This document shows positions 6,693 to 12,116 of a stretch of 12,116 bases of DNA, in pieces (position 1 is the stretch's first letter; each line of letters begins with the position of its first letter). The DNA comes from UBA1715 sp045600045. GTDB taxonomy: Bacteria > Bacteroidota > Bacteroidia > Bacteroidales > UBA1715. The translations under genes and the position numbers were made by a program. The DNA lies in assembly GCA_045600045.1 (NCBI GenBank), contig JAZRXD010000090.1:1-12116 (forward strand), given 5' to 3'. The notes under the pieces are model-generated. The model had not been told where the DNA came from. It saw nothing but the letters and a program-made list of their open reading frames with translations, and searched no databases.

Positions 6693-7976
6693 ATGCGACA
6701 ATTAAAAATCACAAAGCAAGTAACCAACCGTGACACTCCATCGTTAGACAAGTATTTACACGAAATCGGAAAGGTTGATCTTATTTCGGCCGAAGAAGAA
6801 GTCGAGTTGGCAAAAAGAATCAAGGAAGGCGACCAAAAAGCATTAGACAAACTTATTAAAGCTAATCTTCGTTTCGTCGTTTCTGTTTCAAAACAATATC
6901 AAAATCAAGGACTTAGCCTACCCGACCTTATTAACGAAGGTAACTTGGGATTGATTAAAGCTGCCCAACGTTTCGATGAAACCCGTGGTTTCAAATTCAT
7001 TTCGTATGCAGTGTGGTGGATTCGCCAGTCAATCTTGCAAGCTTTAGCTGAACAAGCTCGTATTGTAAGACTTCCATTGAACAAAATCGGAAACATTAAT
7101 AAGATAAACAAAACGTTGTCGTCGCTTGAACAAGAATTCGAACGCGAACCGACAGCCGAAGAAATAGCTTCGGAAATGGACTGCAGCGCACGCGACGTTA
7201 AGGAGTCGATGAAAAATTCCGGCCGTCACATTTCTATGGATGCACCTCTTTCACAAAGTGAGGAAGGTACATTATATGATGTATTGGACAACAAAGACAC
7301 CCCGTCGCCGGATCAAGTTTTGTTGAAAAAATCTTTGTCAAAAGAAATCGACCGCGCTCTTGTTACTCTTACCGACCGCGAGGCTATCATTGTTAGAATG
7401 TATTTTGGTTTGGGTATTCCTGAAACAAAAACCTACAAAAAGGAAAACACCTGGCCTGCCGACAACATGATCGACATTGTTGACTCTCCTATTAAAGAAG
7501 AAGACATTAAAGCAAATGAAGAAGTTGTTCTATTTATAAAGAATGACCAAAACGACAATTTTGAACTTGGCAAAGAAAAACGTAGCGTTGTTGATGAACT
7601 AGATAATCAATTGAAATATTTGAAAAACAAACAAGCTTTGTCTTGCATCAAACTTATCATTGCGACTGGTTTTTCTAAAAAACGTAAAGCCGAAATCGTG
7701 AATTTGGTTGAAAAATACTACAACGACGAGCCTCTTACTGTCGGCTTCGACATTTTGAACGATGTGAACCGTGGTTATGACGACCACATTTCTATCAAGG
7801 CTGACGATTGCAATATAAAAGTAACTTACGTAAACCGTAATCCAAAGACTTTGGAAGAAATCGGAACAGAACTAGGCCTTACAAGAGAACGTGTTCGTCA
7901 AATCAAAGAAAAAGCTGTTCGTCGTTTGAAACAAACTGCTCGAAGCAAAATTCTTAAATCTTATTTAGGACAATAA
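6693..7976 (+). CDS. rpoD: Primary sigma factor with a ~140-residue insertion between regions 4.1 and 4.2
   Basis: This is the housekeeping sigma factor, which directs RNA polymerase to -33/-7 promoters. The start at 6693 gives MRQLKITKQV, the usual N-terminus in the phylum; an ATG at 6654 falls at or before the predicted transcription start. The protein is 427 residues, against roughly 287 in relatives. Region 1.2 lies near 14-45. Region 2 spans about 50-125 (LPDLINEGNLGLIKA, FKFISYAVWWIRQS). Region 3 spans about 126-205, with the RHISMDAPL segment at 178-186. Region 4.1 ends in RMYFGLG (235-241), and region 4.2 with its -35/-33-reading helix-turn-helix (TLEEIG...LTRERVRQIKEKAVRRL) spans 386-412. 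Residues 242-384 are extra. The reading frame is open throughout, codon use matches the gene, and no intein splice-junction residues are seen. The other regions look intact, so a working primary sigma factor is likely. It could be a paralogue, but its conservation argues otherwise. Confidence 0.93.
   Translation: MRQLKITKQVTNRDTPSLDKYLHEIGKVDLISAEEEVELAKRIKEGDQKALDKLIKANLRFVVSVSKQYQNQGLSLPDLINEGNLGLIKAAQRFDETRGFKFISYAVWWIRQSILQALAEQARIVRLPLNKIGNINKINKTLSSLEQEFEREPTAEEIASEMDCSARDVKESMKNSGRHISMDAPLSQSEEGTLYDVLDNKDTPSPDQVLLKKSLSKEIDRALVTLTDREAIIVRMYFGLGIPETKTYKKENTWPADNMIDIVDSPIKEEDIKANEEVVLFIKNDQNDNFELGKEKRSVVDELDNQLKYLKNKQALSCIKLIIATGFSKKRKAEIVNLVEKYYNDEPLTVGFDILNDVNRGYDDHISIKADDCNIKVTYVNRNPKTLEEIGTELGLTRERVRQIKEKAVRRLKQTARSKILKSYLGQ
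7416..7844 (+). other. In-frame insertion within rpoD (extra domain)
   Basis: These bases encode residues 242-384 of the sigma factor, absent from ordinary relatives, where about five residues link YFGLG to TLEEIG. The first half (about 242-310) is charged, with acidic and lysine-rich stretches (IDIVDSPIKEEDIKANEE, LGKEKRSVVDELDNQLKYL). The second half (about 311-384) looks like a small alpha/beta domain. Its segment ATGFSKKRKAEIV (324-336) weakly recalls the ATGLGLKEAKDLV helix turn of the ribosomal L7/L12 C-terminal domain. That resemblance is suggestive only. There are no stop codons, inverted-repeat ends or target-site duplications that I can see. Confidence 0.85.
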
Positions 7977-7994
7977 AACTCCGTTTTTATACAA

Positions 7995-8031
7995 CAAAAA
8001 AGAGGTTGCCGAAAGACAACCTCTTTTTTTA
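7995..8031. terminator. Bidirectional terminator between rpoD and tRNA-Pro
   Basis: The hairpin has arms AGAGGTTG (8001-8008) and CAACCTCT (8017-8024) around an 8-base loop, with an A-run on the left (7995-8000) and a T-run on the right (8024-8030). It starts about 20 bases after the rpoD stop and lies just past the 3' end of the minus-strand tRNA gene, so it serves both. Confidence 0.9.
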
Positions 8032-8035
8032 TTTG

Positions 8036-8108
8036 TCGGGGTTACCTGACTCGAACAGGCGACCTCTACGTCCCGAACGTAGCACGCTACCAACTGCGCT
8101 AAACCCCG
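8036..8108 (-). tRNA. tRNA-Pro (anticodon CGG)
   Basis: On the minus strand the 73-base gene folds into a full cloverleaf. The acceptor stem pairs CGGGGTT with AACCCCG, with the C1-G72 pair typical of proline tRNA, and A is the discriminator base. The anticodon stem is CTACG/CGTAG with loop TTCGGGA, giving anticodon CGG (codon CCG). The T arm is GCCTG-TTCGAGT-CAGGT, and the D loop contains AGTTGGTA. CCA is not encoded. Confidence 0.95.
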
Positions 8109-8117
8109 AAACAGAAA

Positions 8118-8147
8118 CAAAAGTACATAAAAAATAACAATGTACAA
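8118..8147 (-). promoter_or_regulatory. Promoter of tRNA-Pro
   Basis: Minus-strand -7 box TACTTTTG (8118-8125) with TTG at 8145-8147 and a 19-base spacer. It would start transcription only a few bases upstream of the mature tRNA 5' end at 8108. Confidence 0.6.
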
Positions 8148-8202
8148 TTTTTACACTACAAAAGAAACCATCTCAGTTTGAGATTAAACATTCAACAAAC
8201 AG

Positions 8203-8231
8203 TTGTCTATTATGATTTTTTTCTAATTTTG
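8203..8231 (+). promoter_or_regulatory. Promoter of the cobalamin-riboswitch operon
   Basis: The -7 box TAATTTTG (8224-8231) matches TAnnTTTG, with TTG at 8203-8205 and an 18-base spacer. Transcription would begin near 8238, exactly where the riboswitch P1 stem starts. Confidence 0.7.
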
Positions 8232-8237
8232 CCGTTG

Positions 8238-8414
8238 AGAATTGGTGTCGCCACGTTTTTACAAACGTGCGGTGAAAAGGGAATCTGGTGAAAGACCTGA
8301 ACTGTTTCCGCAGCTGTAAATTCCGCAGAGTTCTTTGCACAATCTCAAGTATCACTGTTCTTCGGAATGGGAAGATAGCAAAGAATGGAATGAGTCAGAA
8401 GACCTGCCAATTTT
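8238..8414 (+). ncRNA. Cobalamin (B12) riboswitch
   Basis: This is an aptamer that binds adenosylcobalamin or related cobalamins and lowers expression of the genes that follow. The closing P1 stem pairs AGAATTGG (8238-8245) with CCAATTTT (8407-8414). The conserved core is visible in order: GGTGAAAAGGGAA (8271-8283), the CTGGTGAAAG segment, TCCGCAGCTGTAA near 8307-8319, a CACTG...AATGGGAAG pair of segments (8353-8375), and the B12 box GAGTCAGAAGACCTGCC (8392-8408). It lies upstream of the MbnP-like/TonB receptor pair on the same strand, so those genes should be expressed when cobalamin is scarce. Confidence 0.93.
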
Positions 8415-8415
8415 G

Positions 8416-8476
8416 AGATGTCAGTTTTCAGATGTCAGAAATCAGTTGTTTTCGTCTAATGAAATTTGACATTAGA
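8416..8476 (+). promoter_or_regulatory. Putative expression platform of the riboswitch
   Basis: After the aptamer, the 9-base word AGATGTCAG occurs twice (8416-8424 and 8430-8438). A small hairpin TCTAATG/CATTAGA (8455-8461, 8470-8476) overlaps the word TGACAT (8467-8472), which could pair with either copy of ATGTCA. The segment therefore has mutually exclusive pairings, as expected of a switch. There is no U-run after the hairpin, so control by blocking translation is more likely than termination. This is inference from base pairing only. Confidence 0.35.
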
Positions 8477-8513
8477 ATTATTAAATGAGCGTGAAAATCA
8501 TTTTGTAATAAAT

Positions 8514-9353
8514 ATGAAAAAATTATTTGTTGTCCTACTATTTCTGCTGTCGCTTACGAGCGTTTGCGTTTCATTTGCACAAAAAAACATTTTGGTTGAT
8601 TTTGATTTAAAATGCGAAGGCAAAATTATATCTGCCGAATCTCAACAAACTGAATTCAACTACACCAATGCGTTCGGAACAAAATATCAGATAAACGATG
8701 TTCAATTTTTTATATCGAATATCGAAATTCGAGTAAATGGGAAATGGATTTCTAACGCATCTCAAATCAAAAATAACAAGGAATGTAGGGAATCTCCTTT
8801 CTATTTGGACGACAAATATCTGCTTAATCGTGTCTCTTTTTCCATAAAGGCGAAACAACCAGTGGTTGATTCCATTCGCTTCACCTTTGGAATTCCAAAA
8901 GAATTGAACAAATCGTATAGTCTCGAAGATCCTGAAATGGCACGAATGTATTGGCCAGAAGCACTTGGCGGCGGTTATCATGCTATGAAACTAAACATAA
9001 AATTCATCGACAATCAAGATTCCGTGTCGCTTTTTAATTGCCATTTAGGACGCGGCGTTGTCGGAGACACGTTTGTTGACAATGAATTTTCGATAACTCT
9101 ACCCGTTGCACCAACGACTATTTTTTTCAATTTATCACCAAAAGAATGGCATAAAAAGACTACCACTTACAATGTAACAGTAACTATGAATATTGAAAAA
9201 TGGTTTACCGAGTCCAATCCTATTGATTTCAATTTATATACCAAAGGAATTATGGGAAATCAGGAAGTTATGGGAAAAATTATTGAAAATGGGAAAAACG
9301 TATTTTCTGCTTCACCATTACAATCTTTTGAAATAATGAGAGAAATATTATAG
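8514..9353 (+). CDS. MbnP-like exported protein under B12 riboswitch control
   Basis: The ATG at 8514 gives 279 residues with a signal peptide (1-22, MKKLFVVLLF...SFAQ), so the protein is periplasmic or surface-exposed. The body fits the MbnP family, periplasmic beta-sandwich proteins best known as partners of MbnH di-heme enzymes and of TonB receptors. Matching segments are NDVQFFISNIEI (61-72), FTFGIPKELN (123-132), MYWPEALGGGYHAMKL (145-160) and FNCHLGRG (174-181). The stop lies 15 bases before the start of a TonB-dependent receptor, so the two are one operon, and the cobalamin riboswitch upstream implies a role in corrinoid uptake. No MbnH-like di-heme gene is visible in this window. The protein could bind the corrinoid, shape the receptor's ligand specificity, or handle a metal. 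Known Bacteroidota partners of BtuB (BtuG, BtuH) are different folds. The family call is good; the role is inferred from context. Confidence 0.8.
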   Translation: MKKLFVVLLFLLSLTSVCVSFAQKNILVDFDLKCEGKIISAESQQTEFNYTNAFGTKYQINDVQFFISNIEIRVNGKWISNASQIKNNKECRESPFYLDDKYLLNRVSFSIKAKQPVVDSIRFTFGIPKELNKSYSLEDPEMARMYWPEALGGGYHAMKLNIKFIDNQDSVSLFNCHLGRGVVGDTFVDNEFSITLPVAPTTIFFNLSPKEWHKKTTTYNVTVTMNIEKWFTESNPIDFNLYTKGIMGNQEVMGKIIENGKNVFSASPLQSFEIMREIL

Positions 9354-9368
9354 AGAGTCTAAACTTCG

Positions 9369-11666
9369 ATGAATAAGTCATGGCTTTACATATTGTCGTT
9401 CTTATTCCTTACAGTTTCGCTGTTTGGACAAAATGATACTGTGCCAATAAAAATTGGTTACAAAAATCAAGACACCTCGAAAGCACCTATATTATCTATT
9501 GACCAAGCATTACTATCACAAGTTTCCTCTCCCGAAGGCGAAGGAATGGATATTGTGATTCGTAGCAGAGATATGACTCAAGACATTCCTATGATTATCG
9601 TTTATCCTCCAATAGACATAGACGACTTTCATAGCGGAGAAAACCGCGAAGTCATTTCTTTAGAAAAACAACCTATTACCTACAACACACTTGGCGATTT
9701 ACTGTCGCATCAGGCAAATCTTACGATAAAAAACTATGGCACCGAAGGAATGGCAAGTTCCGTTTCGCTCCGTGGCGCTGGTAGCTCACGTACACAAATA
9801 CTGTGGGAAGGTATTCCGCTCAATTCCATTTCGGCTGGCGACAACAATCTGTCGTTAATTCCAGCAAGCGTGTTCAGCACGATTGAGATAAATCGTACGG
9901 CATCGGCTACTTCAAACGGAAGTGGTACTTTTGGTGGCTCCATTTCGTGTAACAGCAAACCCGATTGGGGCTACTACGGGAAAGGAGAGATGCACAAGGC
10001 AACCGCCGACGCAAATCTCTCGTACGGAAGTTTCAACACGTTCAAATCAAACGTAAACTACAGCTTGAGTGCACTTCGTAAAATCAATTATCAAGGTTCC
10101 TTTTTCTACACGCAATCCGATGGCGATTTTGATTACTACGACTACATACGTTTAGAAAATCTAAAACGTCAAAATGCTGATTTTCAAAAATATGGAACAA
10201 TTCAGACTCTTCATTTTCAACACAAAAAACTAACAGCACAAGCATCACTTTGGTATCAAGTGAACGATGCAAATCTTCCGGCTTTGCTTGGCACAACATC
10301 GAGCAATGTGGAACATCAAACAGATTCATCGTTGCGTTATTTGCTCAAAATAAACTATAACATCAACGACAAGAATATTTTACATTACACAACCGCCTAT
10401 ATCAATGATTATGAACTCTATACGCAAAAAATAACGCCGACAGCCGAAACGTATTCAACATACAGCGAAATACAAAATCAAACCAATACACACATTTTGA
10501 ATTTTACCCACTGGATAAATGACAACTTCAATTTTCTAACCGAATTACAAGGCAAATGGGCAAAAGCCGACATTGACAACTACGGCGAGGCAAAAACTGA
10601 ATATTCCACAGCGGGAATCGTGAAACTTGCTTACAAGGAATATTTTGGTTTAGAAAAAATAGATAATTACCATCATAATAGTTATAGACCTTACTTGGCA
10701 TATAAAAATAGATTCTCCTCGGTCCTATCAATCCGAAAAGAATTCAATTCACAATACACCATTCCATTTATTGCCAATTGGGGATCAGAACTCTATTTGG
10801 GGAAATCAAACATAGAGCTACTCCTAAATATTGGAAATAAATATCGAACACCAACCTTCAACGATTTGTACTGGACAGGCTGGGGAAATCCAGACTTAAA
10901 GCCAGAATCGGGCTGGACAGCAGAATTTGGAGCGAACAAACATTTTTCTGTTTTAGATAAACACGATAACGAACATACAATAATACTTGACGCATCTACA
11001 TATTATTCCGTAATTAACGATATGATAATGTGGACGCCAAGTGGCTCGGTTTGGCATCCATACAACACAGCACAGGTTGTTTTACAAGGATTTGAAATGT
11101 CGATTATAGAGAAATGTAGTTTTAAAACAATTTGTAAGATACAATACAAAATCAGCGACACTGTTGCACAACATAGCATTCCATTAACTTTGCGTATGAA
11201 CAATAAACTTACCGCAAACATCAACAATCCACATATCAGCAAAACATACGACCAAATGGGCTCAAAAGAATCGGTTGGACACATTTTGTACTACGTTCCT
11301 AAATACGAAATTCACTACAAATTACACATAAATAGTGAATTGGGGAACTATTTTATATTGGGAAAACGGCAAAAGCCAAATTGTCAACTAAAAACTTTAA
11401 TTGACAATTGTGATTTTATACTATTTGTGAACTACGAAAGTCCACGATATTACACACTTACAAAGACTCTCGATGATTTTGTGACAATCGACGCAAGTTT
11501 GCAAAAGACATTCTCTTTCCATCCATACAAAGACGACCGCCACGACGATATGAAAATCACTATTGGAGCCCATGTTCGAAACCTAACAAACACCATTTAC
11601 GAGCAAGTACGCTCCTATCCGCTTCCTGGACGAAATTATGAAATTAGTTTGCGAGGACAGTTTTAG
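9369..11666 (+). CDS. TonB-dependent outer-membrane receptor, BtuB-like (probable corrinoid uptake)
   Basis: This outer-membrane beta-barrel receptor would import its ligand using TonB energy. The product has 765 residues with a signal peptide (1-20, ending FGQ). Residues about 103-200 form the plug: TLGDLLSHQANLTIKNYG, SSVSLRGAGSSRTQILWEG, LNSISAGDNNLSLIPA, then GSGTFGGSIS. The rest is a beta-barrel with the segment RTPTFNDLYWTGWGNPDLKPE, which strongly recalls BtuB-type and related small-ligand receptors. The chain ends in a C-terminal phenylalanine, as expected for barrel insertion. No CarboxypepD_reg or STN domain is obvious, so it is not SusC-like. It follows the MbnP-like gene by 15 bases under the cobalamin riboswitch, which supports a vitamin B12 or other corrinoid ligand. 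I withhold the symbol btuB because the riboswitch, not the sequence alone, sets the substrate. It meets the minus-strand lectin-like gene tail to tail. Confidence 0.9.
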   Translation: MNKSWLYILSFLFLTVSLFGQNDTVPIKIGYKNQDTSKAPILSIDQALLSQVSSPEGEGMDIVIRSRDMTQDIPMIIVYPPIDIDDFHSGENREVISLEKQPITYNTLGDLLSHQANLTIKNYGTEGMASSVSLRGAGSSRTQILWEGIPLNSISAGDNNLSLIPASVFSTIEINRTASATSNGSGTFGGSISCNSKPDWGYYGKGEMHKATADANLSYGSFNTFKSNVNYSLSALRKINYQGSFFYTQSDGDFDYYDYIRLENLKRQNADFQKYGTIQTLHFQHKKLTAQASLWYQVNDANLPALLGTTSSNVEHQTDSSLRYLLKINYNINDKNILHYTTAYINDYELYTQKITPTAETYSTYSEIQNQTNTHILNFTHWINDNFNFLTELQGKWAKADIDNYGEAKTEYSTAGIVKLAYKEYFGLEKIDNYHHNSYRPYLAYKNRFSSVLSIRKEFNSQYTIPFIANWGSELYLGKSNIELLLNIGNKYRTPTFNDLYWTGWGNPDLKPESGWTAEFGANKHFSVLDKHDNEHTIILDASTYYSVINDMIMWTPSGSVWHPYNTAQVVLQGFEMSIIEKCSFKTICKIQYKISDTVAQHSIPLTLRMNNKLTANINNPHISKTYDQMGSKESVGHILYYVPKYEIHYKLHINSELGNYFILGKRQKPNCQLKTLIDNCDFILFVNYESPRYYTLTKTLDDFVTIDASLQKTFSFHPYKDDRHDDMKITIGAHVRNLTNTIYEQVRSYPLPGRNYEISLRGQF

Positions 11667-11710
11667 ATTTGTGGTATTACATTGTCCCGAGACTACGCGG
11701 GTTACTCAAC

Positions 11711-11729
11711 TATTGCCTTTCAGGCAATA
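11711..11729. other. Short perfect hairpin between the two converging genes
   Basis: TATTGCC (11711-11717) and GGCAATA (11723-11729) form a perfect 7-base-pair stem; on the minus strand the loop reads TGAAA, or the stem gains a T-A pair around GAA. There is no strong U-run on either side, so it is a poor terminator, though it may still act as one. It lies 63 bases beyond the stop of the lectin-like gene, where target genes of diversity-generating retroelements can carry a hairpin. The link is speculative. Confidence 0.5.
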
Positions 11730-11792
11730 ATTCATTCCACAAAGGTAGTAATTCCCCTTTACCCAACAGAACCTCGATGTGGAGTTTCTGCT

Positions 11793-12116
11793 TTATTTCA
11801 CATCTTGAACGGGACGCACAGATTGACCAAAGTAGCGGTAGTCGAGGTTCCTGTCCACGCCACTGGAATCGAAGCACACGTTCCACGCGTAGCTCGGGTA
11901 GAACTCGCTAAGCGACGAAGACCAGTAGTTACCGTTGGAACCAGCGTCGTCGAGAGCCGACTCGTAACGATAACCCGCAGCGGGAAGAAATATGGAATTG
12001 CCGTTGGATGCTTTTACTTTGTAACCTTTTACTCCATTCTTTTTAGTCCACGTCCATGTGCATTTTTCTTTCAATTCTGCCCACTCTGCTTCGGTTGGCA
12101 TTCGCCAATTGTCGCC
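11793..12116 (-). CDS. C-terminal part of a Fib_succ_major / C-type-lectin-like protein (runs off the window)
   Basis: The frame is open to the right edge, so the N-terminus lies beyond 12116. The visible residues begin GDNWRMPTEAEWAEL, the usual opening of this domain, continue through SIFLPAAGYR and GSNGNYWSSS, and end in GQSVRPVQDVK. This is the Fibrobacter succinogenes major paralogous domain (C-type-lectin-like fold), found in secreted or surface proteins of gut Bacteroidota and Fibrobacter, often in many copies. The last 30 or so codons differ from the rest. Of 29 codons from the Leu after WSSS to the Gly of FGQ, 17 end in C, 7 in G, 5 in T and none in A, whereas upstream codons are often A-ending. 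Many are NNC where an Asn (AAC) template would fit: TTC, TAC, AGC, TGC, GGC, GAC, CTC, CGC. This resembles the variable region of a diversity-generating retroelement target. It faces the TonB receptor gene tail to tail. Confidence 0.85.
   Translation of the reverse strand, partial: GDNWRMPTEAEWAELKEKCTWTWTKKNGVKGYKVKASNGNSIFLPAAGYRYESALDDAGSNGNYWSSSLSEFYPSYAWNVCFDSSGVDRNLDYRYFGQSVRPVQDVK

Noticed and set aside
7416..7844. The rpoD insertion as an intein or a self-splicing intron
   Set aside because: The insert does not begin with Cys, Ser or Ala in an intein-like block and does not end in His-Asn before Cys, Ser or Thr. It stays open in frame, with coding-like sequence and no visible intron core.
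8466..8513. A TTG start adding 16 residues to the MbnP-like protein
   Set aside because: The ATG at 8514 begins a textbook signal peptide. The upstream residues are charged and would bury it.
11669..11911. An 80-codon plus-strand frame after the TonB receptor
   Set aside because: It overlaps the lectin-like domain on the other strand, has no promoter of its own, and its Ser/Arg-rich end is the complement of the conserved domain.

Overview
The window looks like chromosome from a member of the Bacteroidales (phylum Bacteroidota). The base composition is AT-rich. The housekeeping proteins (a six-repeat S1, a Ctc-type L25 and a short primary sigma factor starting MRQLKI) have the form usual for the phylum. 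At least six genes or operons sit behind a phylum-type promoter, with a TAnnTTTG -7 box and an upstream TTG about 18-22 bases away. I cannot name the genus.

Layout: positions 1-2482 hold three minus-strand housekeeping genes, prs, rplY (ctc) and pth, each followed by a hairpin terminator. prs and rplY have recognisable promoters; pth has none that I can see and may depend on readthrough from rplY. Positions 2483-4470 hold two plus-strand genes for exported proteins of unknown function, the second ending in a TonB C-terminal-like domain. Positions 4515-6590 hold rpsA on the minus strand, divergent from the primary sigma factor gene rpoD (plus strand, start 6693). A bidirectional terminator and a tRNA-Pro(CGG) gene on the minus strand follow rpoD. 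A cobalamin riboswitch (8238-8414) then leads a two-gene plus-strand operon: a MbnP-like exported protein and a BtuB-like TonB-dependent outer-membrane receptor. The window ends inside a minus-strand gene whose C-terminus is a Fib_succ_major / C-type-lectin-like domain.

How the parts relate: the riboswitch implies that the MbnP-like protein and the receptor are made when cobalamin is scarce, so the pair is probably a corrinoid uptake unit. The sigma factor presumably reads the -33/-7 promoters seen across the window.

Three things stand out. (1) The primary sigma factor carries about 140 extra residues inserted in frame exactly between regions 4.1 and 4.2, and the insert shows no intein signature. 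(2) A MbnP-like protein is placed under B12 riboswitch control next to a BtuB-like receptor. (3) The lectin-like gene at the right edge shows a codon pattern in its last 30 or so codons (NNC-rich, no A-ending codons) that resembles the variable region of a diversity-generating retroelement target. Its template and reverse transcriptase would have to lie outside this window.
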